The notes: generated by a model not told the origin, from the letters alone. Shown: positions 12,114 through 23,258, numbered from the stretch's first letter. The stretch: 64,000 nt of DNA from Juglans regia (GCF_001411555.2 NC_049901.1:26028562-26092561), one strand, 5' to 3'. Numbers and translations: made by a program.

Positions 12114-12764
12114 TGAAGATTCAGCTTTGATTTGTTTGATAAGCTATGGAAAGGGCAACAACATGACTTAAAGGCTTTGGGCACTTGAAGGCTTTCAACT
12201 TATTTAATTCATTTAAAGAACTTATTTTATTAGTTTAGAATAATTGGGTTTATTACGGGAAGGACTTAAGGGGGCCTATGCAAGGGCATGTTAGAAAAAT
12301 TATTATTTTATTGAACAAAGGTTAGGGTTACTATTGCTGAGTTACTGTAGCGCCGTACTGTTGCCGCGACACTGTTCACTTAGGGGTATTTTTGGAAGAT
12401 GGGGCATTATTTTGGCCAGGGTTTTAATTAGATTTTGGTTTAAATACTATTTGTAGCCTCATTTTAATCAGTTTATGAAATTTGATGAATTTGTTCATTG
12501 TGAGTTGAGTTTGTCTCTTCTTGTTCTTAATTGAACTTCTAAACTTATCATAGGTAAATCACAACATTTGTGGCATTCCTACTTTGTAATCTGGGTTCTT
12601 GAGACGTGTTCTTCTATGGGTCTAGATTTTAATACAATCTAGGTTCTTGAAACGAGTTCTCATCGGGTCTAGATTCTCCATCCATTGACTGGATTTTGGC
12701 TTTCTTGGGGAGTTTTCAAATTGATTGTGGGTTTAAGGGATTTCATTCCAGCGAGTTCACATCA
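12031..12764 (+). repeat. 3' LTR of copy A
   Basis: 734 bp, short subtype like the 5' LTR, ending CACATCA, followed directly by the AGCTC target duplication and then satellite DNA. Confidence 0.9.
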
Positions 12765-13715
12765 AGCTCTTCGCTCGCGAGATTCCTGTGGAACTACAAT
12801 GACCTTGTGGTACATACGCTCAAACACAAGGCCAATCGGAGCACCCCTTATTTTTACCACTTTGTCCTTCCTTAGTAGAAACCAATTGAGGGCAAAGTGG
12901 AAATGTTAAGGGGTTGGAATTATTCACTCGTGAGCTTCCTATGATACTACCGTGACCTTATGGTATGTATGCCCTGACTCCAGACCAATCGGAGCACCTC
13001 TTATTTTGACCACTTTGTCCCTTCCTTAGTAGAAAACCAATTGAGGGCAAAGTGGCAAAGTGGCAAAGTTAAGAGGTTTGAGTTTTTCGCTGGCGAGCTT
13101 CCTATGGTACTATGAAGACCTTGTGGTATGTATGCCCTAACCTCGAGCCAATCGGAGCACCTGTTATTTTTACCACTGCCATTTCTTTGTCGAAAACCAA
13201 ATGAGGGCAAAGTGGCAAATTTAAGTGGTTGGAGTTTTTTGCCTTCGAGCATCCTATGGTACTACCAAGACCTTGTTGTTTGTATGCTCGAACGCCGGGC
13301 CAATCGGAGTACCTCTTATTTTTACCACTTTGCCCTTCCTTAGTAGAAAACCAATTGAGGGCAAAGTGGCAAAGTTAAGAGGTTCGAGTTTTTCACACGC
13401 GAGCTTTCTATAGTACTACGATGACCTTGTGGTATGTATATGTCCCAAGCTCGGGCCAATCGGAGCACCCTTATTTTTGTCATTTTGCCCTTCCTAAGTA
13501 GAAAACCAATTGAGGGCAAAGTGGCAAAGTTAAGTGATAGGAGGTTTTTGCTCGCGAGCTTCCTATGGTACTACCAAGTCCTTGTGGTAAGTATGCCCCA
13601 ACCTCAGGCCAATTAGAGCACCTCTTATTTTTACCACTCTACCCTTTCTTAGTAGAAAACCAATTGAGGGCAAAGCGAGGAGGTTGGAATTTTTTGCTCG
13701 CGAGCTTCCTACGGT
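12765..13715. repeat. Satellite array, ~154-bp monomers (right part)
   Basis: Continues the array at 6030-6966 after copy A. AACCAATT recurs at 12879, 13035, 13195, 13349, 13504 and 13658 (spacing 154-160 bp). The last monomer is cut at about 13715, where integrase-like sequence of copy B begins. Confidence 0.93.
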
Positions 13716-13765
13716 ATGTGATGGACATGCTAGTTTGTTGGGAAACATTGGTGTAAGGAAGACTT

Positions 13766-14365
13766 TTGTTGTGTTGCATGAACGTTTTTGGGAATATCAT
13801 TTGCCATTCAATGACGTGTTGCATGGACATTTGTAGAAATATCATTTTTCAATCATTGATGTGTTGCATGAACATTTGTGGAAGTATCATTTGCCTTTCA
13901 TTGAAGTATTACAAGAACGTTTGTGGAAGTATCATTTGTCATTCATTAACATGTTGCATGAACGTTTGTGGGAATATTGCTTGCCATTCATTGAGTTTCC
14001 ATATAATTGGAGTGGTCATTTTGGTGTAAGAAAAGCTTTAGGTGTTTCAGGAACATTTGTGGGAGTATCATTTGCCATACATTGACTTGTTGCATGAACG
14101 TTTGCGGAAGTATCATTTGCCTTTCATTGAAGTCTTATATGAACGTTTGTGGAAATATCATTTGTCATTCATTAACATGTTGCATAAACGTTTGTGGGAG
14201 TATTGATTGCCATTCATTGAGTTTGTATATAATTGGAGTGGTGATTTTGGTGTAAGGAAAGATTTAGGTTTGTTTCATGAACATTTGTGGGGGTATCATT
14301 TGCCATTCATTGAATTGTTACATGGATGTTTGCGAGAGTATCATTTGCCCTTATTTGAGTGTGCA
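13766..14365 (+). repeat. 45-bp tandem repeats encoding a 15-residue integrase-derived unit
   Basis: About ten imperfect 45-bp units of the form GTGTTGCATGAACGTTTGTG (first 20 nt), encoding [19 protein letters not shown] peptides. They are interspersed with two copies of a longer piece encoding YNWSGHFGVRK. The unit looks like a fusion of the H2C2-region words DVLHEH with the later integrase words LPFIEFAYN. Single-base indels shift the frame (for example near 14048), so B is not one open frame. Confidence 0.85.
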
Positions 14366-14800
14366 TATAAAACCTTCCATACTTCTATTTCTTATTCTCC
14401 GTTTGAAATTGTTTATGGTTTTAATCAACTTATTCCTTTAACTTTGATGCTTTTGCTTGTTAATGATAGGAGTAGCTTGAATCAATATTTTCAAATTCTT
14501 GAGAAAATTAAAGAAAATGCATATAAAATGGATCTTCCAGGTATGTATCATGTTTCTGCTAATTTAAATGTTACTAACATTTTTCCCTTTGATGCAGGTG
14601 GAGATTCGACCTCGAATCCTTTTGAGGAGAGGGGGAATGATGGGAACCAAAGTGGGCCTAGTCTTAAAAATCTTTTGCAAGTTCCAGATATGTCAATCAC
14701 AAGATCAAGAGCCAAGAGAATCAATGAGGCGATACAATCCACTTGGGACGACTCTAGCAAGAGCCCAACTTCTTTAATTCATTTAAAGGACATATTTTAG
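14207..14800 (+). pseudogene. Integrase C-terminal remnant, copy B
   Basis: A 197-codon open stretch: two 15-residue units, then words of a normal Ty3 integrase end (SPFEIVYGFNQL, DRSSLNQYFQILE, NPFEERGNDGNQ). The frame crosses into the 3' LTR and ends with a tail containing TRSRAKRIN. No DDE catalytic residues are present. It is the inactive C-terminal end of a polyprotein. Confidence 0.8.
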
Positions 14801-15404
14801 TAGTTTAGAATAATTATATTTATTTTGAGAAAGACTTAAGGGGGCCACCTATTTAGGGAAAAGTTGGAAAAGTTATTATATCTTATGAACTAGCGTTTTT
14901 GGGAAGGCCTTGTATTTTGTATAAGGGCTTATTTGGAAAGTTACATTTAGGAACTAGGGTTTTAAGAGGTTACTGTAGCCGAGTACTGTAGCACCGTACA
15001 GTAGACGTGGCACTGTTCACTCAAGGGTATTTTTGAAAGATAGGGCATTATTTTGGCTAGGGTTTTCATTAGGTTTTAGTTTAAATACTCTTTGTTGCCT
15101 CATGTTATGAAGTTAATGAAATTTGATGAATTTATTCATTGTGAGTTGAGTTTTACTCCTCTTGTTCTTAATTGAACTTTTGAACTTATCAAAGGTAAAT
15201 CACAACCTTTGTGGCTTTCCTCCTTTGTAATCTGGGTTCTTGAGACAGGTTCTTCAACGGGTCTAGATTTTAATATAATCTAAGTTCTTGAAACAAGTTC
15301 TCATCGGATCTAGGTTCTCCATTCATTGACTTGATTTTGGCTTTCTTGGGGTATTTTCAAATTGATTGTGAGTTCAAGGGATTTCATTCCCACGGGTTCA
15401 TATT
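14638..15404 (+). repeat. LTR shared by copy B (3') and copy C (5' side)
   Basis: Begins TGATGGGAACC; its 5' part keeps a coding tail that the short LTR subtype has lost. Copy C leader sequence follows it without a primer-binding site. Confidence 0.8.
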
Positions 15405-16166
15405 ATATCTTTTAATTCTAGCATCCTTAAATTTAATTCTAGGACATCATTGTTCTAGGGTTCCCAAAAAAAAAAAACAAAAAGTAGGTTGCTGAAATTC
15501 TTAGGGTTTTGGATTTGGCTGAAATTTGCATCACCTAGGGTTTCAAAATTCTAGGGTTTCCTGCATCTCTAAGTTTGTCAATTGCTTGGAGTGTCGTTCC
15601 ATTGATTCTCTTCTACGTCATTGTCCATGCTTGTGTGTTTGAATTCAATTGCTTGGTTTTCACAATTGAATATTGCTGTTTGTGGTGGAATTAGAGAAAA
15701 GAAAAGAAAATTCGAACAAAAAAAAAATAGAAGAAGAAGATGAAGAAAAGAGAAGGTAGCATATTCAAAGTTGCTACATAGTTACAACAAAGAGAAAGAA
15801 AATTTTTGTTGATTGAGCTTTTATCATCATAGGAGCTGATACATCTTTCTAGTTGGTATCTTGTTTTATAATTACTCAGTCCCTCGTATAAATTCCTTGA
15901 GTCTCGTGTCATTTTATTCATTCCTTATTTTTTTGATCTATATTACTGGTTGGAATAATACAAGGTTGTATTGTCTTGATTTAGTTCAACTAGTTCTTAA
16001 AGAACTTGATCGGTAAAACTATTGAGGTAAAAGGCAAGATGGTGTGGACTATTCTCGGGAAAAAAGCCATTAAGAGTGAAACACGAGTGAAGTGCCATTA
16101 TTCGTGTGTAAACACGTAAGGGAGTGTGTGAGGTTTTCCACTAACATTCTTTTTGTGCAGCATATT

Positions 16167-16928
16167 ATGATGTCTCATAGAAGTGACTCATCACCAAAAG
16201 GTGTGGCAGATAACTCATCTTTTGTGTTGCAAGCCATGCAACAATAGTTTGAGCGGTTGAACTTGGTGTTGGATGAAGTGAGGGATAGTATGGATAATCA
16301 AGAAGCAGTAATTAGAAATCTTCAAAATGTGAGAGATAGGAGGCGGCATGAGCCAAGTATTGAGAATGGGTATGAGAAAGAAGAGTATGGTGAGTCTCTT
16401 GTTGCTAGGCCTGCACTGAATACACAAATTAAGATGAATGATACAGAGCAGCAGAGTGAGAACATTTTTCATACTAGATGCCACATCAACAACAAGGTAT
16501 GTAGTATGATCATTGATTTGAGGAGTTGTATTAATTTGGCTAGCACTACTTTAGTGCAGAAATTGAATTTACCTACCTTGAAACACCCTAGACCATACAA
16601 GTTGCAGTGGTTGAGTGATTGTGGGAAGGTTAGGGTAAATAAACAAGTGCTAGTTTCTTTTTCAATTGGGAAATACCAGAATATGGTCCTTTGTGATGTA
16701 GTAGTGCCTATGCATGCTGGTCATATTTTGTTGGGGAAGCCATGGCAGTATGATAGGAAGGTGATCCACGATGGGTTAAGGAACATGTATAGTTTTGAAA
16801 ATGATGGAAAAACAATCAAACTTGCTCGTTTAACTCCAACACAGGTCCATGGGGACCAATTGAAGCTAAAAAGTGAGGTTGCTCAAAAAAGAAAGAGTGA
16901 AAATGAGAGTGATCAAAAAAGAAAGTGA
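16167..16928 (+). pseudogene. gag N-terminus fused to aspartic protease, copy C
   Basis: ATGATGTCTCATAG start, with an in-frame TAG at about 16246 where other copies have Gln. From 16257 the frame is open: gag N-terminus (NLVLDEVRDSMDNQEAVIRN) joined after GYEKEEYGE to a retroviral-type protease region (NIFHTRCHINNKVCSMII, LASTTLVQKLNLPTLKHPRP, HILLGKPWQYDRK). The residues after the expected catalytic Asp are Leu-Arg-Ser (IIDLRSC) rather than a Gly- or Ser-containing active-site loop, so activity is doubtful. The frame then enters the Lys/Glu/Ser linker. Confidence 0.85.
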
Positions 16929-17163
16929 GAGTGAGAGTGATCAAAAAAGAAAAAGTGACAAGGAGATTGAGCAAACAAGCAAGAGTGAAAGTGAGATTGA
17001 GCTGAAAAGCAAGAGTGAGACTGAAATGGAGAAAGACAGAAAAATGAGAGAGAAAAAAGAAGAGGGTGAGACTAAGACCTTAAGCAAAAGAGAGAATGAG
17101 TTGAAAAGTAATTGTGAAAAAGAGAGTGAAAAAGAAAAAGAGTTGAAAGAAAAGAGAGTGTGA
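16873..17163 (+). pseudogene. Lys/Glu/Ser-rich protease-RT linker, copy C
   Basis: A low-complexity charged segment (KSESEIELKSKSETEME type) in a frame shifted from the protease. In related elements a similar charged linker joins protease and reverse transcriptase; here it looks expanded. No fold or function can be inferred. Confidence 0.65.
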
Positions 17164-17191
17164 AGAAAGTGAGAGAAAAACAAAGAGAAAA

Positions 17192-17337
17192 GTGAGTTTT
17201 TATGCTAAGGCGAGTCTTAATACTAACGAACTTGACGTATGTTTGCCTAATATTGTTGTCTCTTTGTTGCAGGGATATGAGGTCCTGTTTCCTAGTGGTG
17301 TATTTTGTGAATTTCTACCTATTAAGGAGATAGAGCA
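17192..17337 (+). pseudogene. Reverse transcriptase stub, copy C (truncated)
   Basis: Short remnant ([31 protein letters not shown]) matching the start of the fusion region in A, E and F. It is shifted relative to the linker and cut by the LTR at 17338. Confidence 0.7.
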
Positions 17338-17931
17338 TGATATGAACCTGCAGGAAAGAAATCCCTTGAACCCACAATCAATTTGAAAACTCCCCAAGAA
17401 AGCCAAAATCAAGTAAAGAATGGAGAATCTAGACCCAATGAGAACTCGTTTCAAGAACTTAGATTATATTAAAATCTAGACCCATTGAAGAACCTGTAAC
17501 GACCCGACCCTATATTTTTTTTTAGGGATAAAATTTGAATAATTTTATTAAGGCTCTATTAATATTAATATTATTATTATTATTATTATTTTTACTATTA
17601 TTATTTTCTGTCCAGCCCTTGAATCCTCTTCATAATACAACTCCTCTTGCCGGATTTTTCTTCTATTTTGAATTTCAAACAATCTACTCACATGCACATA
17701 CACATGCACGTCTATTCCTTTATTTTTTTTATCTAGGGTTTTCTTTAGGTTCTCAAAAAAAAAAATGTACATATACACGTTTCACTCACCAAAGAATGCA
17801 AGCCGCATAGCCCTCCATCACGTAGACTCCTCTCGGTGCTAGATTTCTAGGCATGCACGAGCTTCATCCGTTTTCCTCCACATTCACGTTTCTCATCCTA
17901 GGGTTTTTCTCTTGGCTCTCATTTGGCTAGG

Positions 17932-17940
17932 TTTATAAAT
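17932..17940 (+). promoter_or_regulatory. TATA box in the 2.64-kb LTR
   Basis: TTTATAAATAG context followed by TTAAGCTCTCC and a cytosine-rich leader, fitting an RNA polymerase II promoter at the U3/R border with a start near 17960-17970. Confidence 0.65.
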
Positions 17941-18527
17941 AGTTAAGCTCTCCTCTGCATGAAGGGAATAGCCACTGCCGCCCACGTCTAGAGACACTCA
18001 CGCACACAGAGCACTTGCCACAAACCTCCTCCCCTCAAACCGCAGCACATGTCCGAGAAGACAAGCTCTACCACCTCACTCAAGCTCGTCCAGCAGACCA
18101 CCTCTCCCTCCACCGTAAATCCCACTGCCGTGTTGGTCCACGTTTTTCCTCCACGCACAGAACCACTGCACGCCACCGGGAAACCGCAGCACCACCTTGC
18201 CGAAGCCAAGCAAACCACGTCTCAGCTCCTCCCTCTGGCCACCTCATTGCCCTAATAGCCGAACCACCGCACGGCCCGCCCTCGAAAAAGCCATAAACCC
18301 GCTGCCATCCTCCCCTGTTTTAGCACCCAAAAACAGAGCACTGAGCTCTCCGACCGTGAGTCACAGCCCAGGCACCCTCAGCCACAGAAACCGCTGACCA
18401 GCACAACCCAGTGGCACCCACTCCGTCCCGGTAAGCCACGACCGTCGTCGTCCCCCTCTTTCTCTCGGTTGTTTTCGATTTGGCAGAACTCCTTTTCTTT
18501 CATCCCGTAAACTCTCTCTCACTTTTC

Positions 18528-18528
18528 G

Positions 18529-18558
<30 letters not shown>
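18528..18558 (+). repeat. CT microsatellite
   Basis: A TC dinucleotide run of about 15 units in the presumed R/U5 part of the LTR. Confidence 0.9.
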
Positions 18559-18559
<1 letters not shown>

Positions 18560-20405
18560 GCTTTGCCGCCTCACTCGCCACCCTCTCCTCAGCCTCCGCT
18601 TCGTCGCGTGTTTCCTCTCTTGGTAAGGATGTCGCACGGCTTAGTTTTCCCCTCAAGAAAAATACCTGTCTTCAAGTTGAAGTAAATTCTTAAGTTTCTG
18701 TCAGTTTCAATTTCAGAAGGGTAGATTCTTGTTAATTACATTTTTGTCCCTTAGTTATACCTCAAACAGCATACGTATTGAACTAATAGTTTATATTGAG
18801 CTTTAATTTTATTTTTACGTGGACTCTTATTTACGGGTTTTAAATCTTTTTGTTATAAAGATTAACAGTTTAGAATAATTAGGATTTTAGGTTTAGAAAA
18901 TATAGGATATTTTTTATAGTTTAGATTTTCAATAAAATCTCTTGTTTAATTAGAAATTTATGTAAATTACGTGTTTATTTTTATAGCCGACCGATTTCGT
19001 GCCGAAAATAGTGGTTTAGCGTTGCAAGGTAAGTAGCATGATCATATCCTTACGCGTATGTACAGTGAGCTGTTTGTCTTTTTATAAAAGATATTATGCA
19101 TGTATGCCCATTATTGGAAATCCCTTTTTACGTATCCAAAACATGATAAAATTATGAAAAAGTCATGATTTTATGTGAAAGATTATTCATGAAATTATTT
19201 ATGAAATGCATGATTTTATGTGAAGATTATTCATAAAATTATTTAAGAAATGCATGATTTTATGAGAGAGTTATTTCGTAAAATATTTATGAAAAATCAT
19301 GATTTTATGCGATGAAACATGTATCACGACATTTATGAAAGAATGCGATTTCGTTTGAAATCTATGATACGATATGACAAGTATGTATGTGATTTCTTTT
19401 GAAATCTATGAAATGACAAGTATGCAAGTATGATTTGATAAAATATGTAACGGCCTATGTTATGATATGAAAACGGTACCTATGTTATGGGCATATTGCA
19501 TTGCCAGGTCGTGCATGCTGGTAGTGCACCCAGTATTGTCTTCCTTATGTATGGATTCCACAACCCGCGGCCACGGGCGGAATCGGAATCTTTTTAGATT
19601 CGCTAACCCTAACTCACGGGGGTCAACAGTGGGTAACGGCCTATGATAAGTGAAAGATAAGTTAATGTTCATGCTCATGATTTTTATGCATGTATTTATG
19701 AATATGCACGCTTTTCAAGACACCTTATGTTTATTATGTTTACTGTATGATGTGTTGCTTATTGAGTATTCGACTCATTTTAGTTTGTTTTCATGTTTTT
19801 AAACCCCCCAGGTGATGACATTTATGAAGATGAGACTGCAGGACAGGACTTGACTCCGGGAGGCAAGGCTGAGGCCTAGACAGATTTTGCTATGATTATT
19901 TCTATGGTTTAAATAAATTATTTTGATAAGCACATAAGACTTCTGTATTTTTTAATAAATGCTTCCGCAGACTTTATTTTGAATTTTCAGTATTTATTGA
20001 AGTTTGTTATTTTATGGAATTCTTTCGTATCTGGCGCGTTGTTAAAAAGGAAAAGCTTTTTATATTTAAGTTTAGTAGTAGCACACTGGCTCCTCGAAAA
20101 TTCTAAAATGTCTTTTCGGGAACGGGGTGTTACAGAACTCGTCTCAAGAACCCAGATTACAAAGGAGGAACGCCACAAAGGTTGTGATTTACCTTTGATA
20201 AGTTCAAAAGTTCAATTAAGAACAAGAGGAGTAAAACTCAACTTACAATAAATAAATTCATCAAATTTTCATAAACTGATTAAAATGAGGCTACATAGAG
20301 TATTTAAAGCAAAACCTAATGAAACCCTAGCCAAAATAAACCCCCATCTTCCAAAAGTGCCATTGGATGAACAGTGCCGCGGCTACAATGCAGCTCTACA
20401 GTAAC

Positions 20406-21197
20406 TGATATGAACCCACTGGAATGGAATCCCTTGTACCCATAGTCAATTTGAAAACTCCCCAAGAAAGCCTAAATCAAGTCAAGGATGGAGAATCTAG
20501 ACCTGATGAGAACTCGTTTCAAGAACCTAGATTATATTAAAATCTAGACCCGTTGAAGAACCCGTCTCAAGAACCCAGATTACAAAGGAGGAACACCACA
20601 AAGGTTGTGATTTACCTTTGATAAGTTCAAAAGTTCAATTAAGAACAAGAGGAGTAAAACTCAACTCACAATGAATAAATTCATCAAATTTCATTAACTT
20701 CATAACATGAGGCAATAATTAAACTGAGGCTACATAGAGTATTTAAAGAAAAAACCTAATGAAACCCTAGCCAAAATAAACCCCCATATTCCAAAAGTAC
20801 CCCTGGTTAAACAGTGCCGCGCTATAATAACTCGACTACAGTAACCCTAACCCTAGTTCAATAAAATAATAACTTTCCCAACATGCCCTTGTATAGGCCC
20901 CCTTAAGTACATGCCATAATAAACTCAATTATTCTAAACTAATAAAATAAGTTCTTTAAATGAATTAAATAAGTTGAAACACTTCAAGAGCCCAAAGTCT
21001 TTAAGTCTTGTCGTTGCACTCTTCCATAGGTGATCAAATGAATTAAAACTGGATTTTCATCCTTCAAGCCCCATCTTGAATGTTGGGCTCTTGCTAAACT
21101 CGTCCCAAGTCAATCCTTGCATTGTCTCCTTAATCTTCTTGGCCCATATGAAAGTTGCAAATGATCTTTAAAACTAGGTTCATCTTGGTTCCCATCA
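20406..21197 (-). repeat. 3' LTR of copy E (long subtype)
   Basis: 792 bp, read on the minus strand as TGATGGGAACC...TTCATATCA. It keeps the coding tail [11 protein letters not shown] near its start and lacks the ~70-bp deletion of the short subtype. Confidence 0.85.
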
Positions 21198-22342
21198 TTC
21201 GCCCTCTCCTCAAAAGGATTCGACTTCGAATCTCCACCTAGATCAAAGGGAAAATGGTTAGTAACATTGAAAATAATAGAAACAAGATAGTTACTTGGAA
21301 GATCTATTAGACATGCATTTTTATTAATTTGTTCGAGAGTTTGGAAAAGGCCATCCAAGCTACTCCTGTCATCCACAGGTAAATGTGTTAAATCTAAAGG
21401 AGTAAATGGATCAAATCTATAAACAATTTCAAATGGTGAAAATTTAGTAGTAGCATGAACACTCCAATTATATGTAAACTCAATGAATGACAAACAATAC
21501 TCCCATAAATGTTCATGAAGCACATCTAAAGTCTTCCTCGAACCAAAATGACCACTCCAATATGCAAATTCAATGAATAGCAAATGATATTCCCGGAAAC
21601 GTCCATGTAACAATTCAATGAATGGCAAATGATACTCCCACAAACATTCAACAAACAAACCTAAATCTTTCCTTACACCAAGGTCACCCAACAAACCACC
21701 ATGTCCATCACACACAAGCAACTTACGCATAAAACTAGTAGGCACACAAAATCTATTCTCTTTAAACAAGTACCAATCTAGTTTATAGAACTTACCAAAT
21801 GATGCTTTCTCACATGTTCCATACACACTAGCAAAGTCATCATCATTAGCATACAATTCCTTATCATTTTCAAGTCTCAACAATTTTGCATCTAAAATGA
21901 AGATAAGGACATACCTTTTTGCTAAAGTCTCAACCACAAAATTTTCCATGCCTTGTGTGTATTTGAATATATGAGAAAAAGTCTCAATACAATCCTCCCG
22001 CTTAGCACGCATTCTAGTCAACAACTTACATTGTCCATTTAAGTGTGTCAATGACTCATGTTCTTCCAATAAAGGTCGGTTAGGAATTGTCGCACCCGGC
22101 ACAAAATCAGTGTAGTGCTCTATCTCCCTAATAGGTGGCAATCCACAAAATACACCACTAGGAAACATAACCTTATATCCCTGCAATAAGGAAACAACAA
22201 CAATAGACAAAGAGTCGTTAAATTCATTAGTATAAAAGCTTGCCTTAGCATAAAAACTCACTTTTGTCTTTCTGTTTTTCTCTGCAACCTCTCTTTCTTT
22301 TTCCCCTTGTGGCTCCACTCTTTTTTCTTGACTCTTAACCAC
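21110..22342 (-). CDS. Collapsed polyprotein: linker, RT stub, integrase-derived repeats (copy E)
   Basis: The longest intact fusion frame of the family (410 codons). In order: charged linker (about residues 1-30), reverse transcriptase start words ([36 protein letters not shown], about 48-90), the RNase H-integrase junction ([31 protein letters not shown], about 130-205), one compact repeat block ([19 protein letters not shown], about 230-300), then a normal integrase end ([17 protein letters not shown], about 310-330) and the LTR-encoded tail. The DDE core, the reverse transcriptase YxDD and RNase H active sites are missing, so no enzyme function is expected. Its openness over 1.2 kb suggests a recent copy or retained frame; it is not a host gene. 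Confidence 0.8.
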   Translation of the reverse strand: MVKSQEKRVEPQGEKEREVAEKNRKTKVSFYAKASFYTNEFNDSLSIVVVSLLQGYKVMFPSGVFCGLPPIREIEHYTDFVPGATIPNRPLLEEHESLTHLNGQCKLLTRMRAKREDCIETFSHIFKYTQGMENFVVETLAKRYVLIFILDAKLLRLENDKELYANDDDFASVYGTCEKASFGKFYKLDWYLFKENRFCVPTSFMRKLLVCDGHGGLLGDLGVRKDLGLFVECLWEYHLPFIELLHGRFREYHLLFIEFAYWSGHFGSRKTLDVLHEHLWEYCLSFIEFTYNWSVHATTKFSPFEIVYRFDPFTPLDLTHLPVDDRSSLDGLFQTLEQINKNACLIDLPSNYLVSIIFNVTNHFPFDLGGDSKSNPFEERANDGNQDEPSFKDHLQLSYGPRRLRRQCKD

Positions 22343-22449
22343 CTCTATATTTTCTTTTTCTCGCTCTCTTTCTTTTGATGTTTCGGCCGCATTCTCTTTT
22401 TTCCTCTCACTCTCTTTGTCCTTTTCACTCTATATTTTTCTTTCACTCT

Positions 22450-23256
22450 TGATGGGAACCAAGATGGACCTAGTCTTAAAGATTATTTGCAACTTCCAGA
22501 TGGGCCAAGAAGATCAAGGAGACAATGCAAGAATTGATGCAATCCACTTGGGACAAGTTTAGCAAGACCCCAACATTCAAGATGGGGCTTGAAGGATGAA
22601 GATCTAGTTTTAATTCATTTGATTAGCTACGGAAGAGGGCAACGACAAGACTTAAAGGCTTTGAGCTCTTGAAGGGTTTCAACTTATTTAATTCATTTAA
22701 AGAACTTATGTTATTAGTTTAGAATAATTGAATTTATTATGGGAAGCACTTAAGGGGGCCTATGCAAGGGCATGTTTGGAAAGTTATTGTTTATTGAACT
22801 AGGGTTAGGGTTACTGTAGTCGAGTTACTGTAGCGCGGCACTGTAGCCGAGGTACTGTTCATCCAGGGGCACTTTTGGAAGATGGGGGTTTATTTTGGCT
22901 AGGGTTTCATTAGGTTTTCCTTTAAATACTCTATGTATCCTCATTCTAATCAGATTATGAAGTTTATGAAATTTGATGAATTTATTCATTGTGATTTGAG
23001 TTTTACTCCTCTTGTTCTTAATTGAACTTTTGAACTTATTAAAGGTAAATCACAACCTTTGTGGCGTTCCTCCTTTGTAATCTGGGTTCTTGAGACGGGT
23101 TCTTCAACGGGTCTAGATTTTAATATAATCTAGGTTCTTGAAACGAGTTCTCATCGGGTCTAGGTTCTCCATCCATTGACTTGATTTTTGGCTTTCTTGG
23201 GGAGTTTTCAAATTGACTGTGGGTTCAAGGGATTCCTTTCCCGCGGGTTTATATCA
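22450..23256 (+). repeat. 5' LTR of copy F (long subtype)
   Basis: 807 bp. It contains the segment encoding GPRRSRRQCKN-like residues also present in copy E's LTR and absent from copy F's own 3' LTR. Confidence 0.88.
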
Positions 23257-23258
23257 TT

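Larger units (their letters stand above)
6967..12764 (+). mobile_element. Retrotransposon copy A: complete deletion-derived Ty3/gypsy element
   Basis: LTRs at 6967-7697 (731 bp) and 12031-12764 (734 bp) both begin TGATGGGAACC. The 5' LTR ends CATATCA and the 3' LTR ends CACATCA. The element is flanked by the perfect 5-bp duplication AGCTC (6962-6966 and 12765-12769), so it is a genuine insertion, into the ~154-bp satellite. Inside are a Met-tRNA primer-binding site, a GA-rich leader, a gag-like region, a Lys/Glu/Ser-rich linker, a stub of the reverse transcriptase start fused to collapsed integrase pieces, and a polypurine tract. No protease, usable reverse transcriptase, RNase H or complete integrase is present, so it depended on another element for movement. 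Two solo LTRs of the same family are nested in it. Confidence 0.93.
13716..15404 (+). mobile_element. Retrotransposon copy B: 3' fragment (integrase repeats plus LTR)
   Basis: Starts inside the coding region (VCDGHASLLGN-like) joined abruptly to the satellite, and runs through an expanded block of integrase-derived repeats to a polypurine tract (14624-14637) and an LTR from 14638 to about 15404. Everything upstream (LTR, gag) is missing. The LTR's last bases and the primer-binding site next to it are deleted: TTCATAT is joined directly to TATCTTTTAATTC. Confidence 0.85.
15405..17337 (+). mobile_element. Retrotransposon copy C: leader, gag N-terminus, protease, linker, RT stub
   Basis: Aligns with the copy A and F leader (TAGGGTTTTGG..., GA-rich tract, TTTTTGTGCAGC before the gag ATG), then carries a different internal deletion: the gag core is gone and the protease region is kept. 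It is cut at 17338 by an inverted LTR. Confidence 0.85.
17495..20134 (+). mobile_element. Solo LTR-like element (TGTAACGACCC...GGTGTTACA), 2640 bp
   Basis: TGTAAC/GTTACA termini and a 5-bp duplication with one mismatch (GAACC at 17490-17494, GAACT at 20135-20139); the uninterrupted paralogous site is at about 20545. It has no primer-binding site, polypurine tract or coding domain, so it reads as one long solo LTR of a chromovirus-like family. It contains a TATA box (17932), a CT microsatellite (about 18530-18558), several cytosine-rich leader stretches (17945-18420) and AT-rich repeats (19140-19460) built on ATGATTTTATG and GAAATCTATGA words. Orientation follows the TATA box. Confidence 0.8.
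17338..20405 (-). mobile_element. Inverted LTR, interrupted by a second LTR and truncated
   Basis: LTR sequence of the same family in reverse (TGATATGAACC start) occupies 17338-17494 and 20135-20405. The 2.64-kb insertion 17495-20134 splits it, and copy E's LTR truncates it at 20406 before its U3 end. Confidence 0.85.
20406..22449 (-). mobile_element. Retrotransposon copy E: 3' part, minus strand
   Basis: The 3' LTR lies at 20406-21197 (792 bp, long subtype) and the coding region runs leftward into it. The right side is cut in the Lys/Glu/Ser linker by copy F's LTR at 22450. The 5 bp left of the LTR (GTAAC) have no partner, so no target duplication can be assigned. Confidence 0.85.

Noticed and set aside
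13766..14365. Regular 45-bp repeats that could suggest a CRISPR-like array
   Set aside because: Units are directly adjacent without spacers, encode integrase words and belong to a plant retrotransposon.
17535..18397. Open frames in the C-rich part of the 2.64-kb LTR (for example 18015-18296)
   Set aside because: Overlapping frames of low-complexity Pro/His/Thr composition downstream of an LTR TATA box; no conserved motif.
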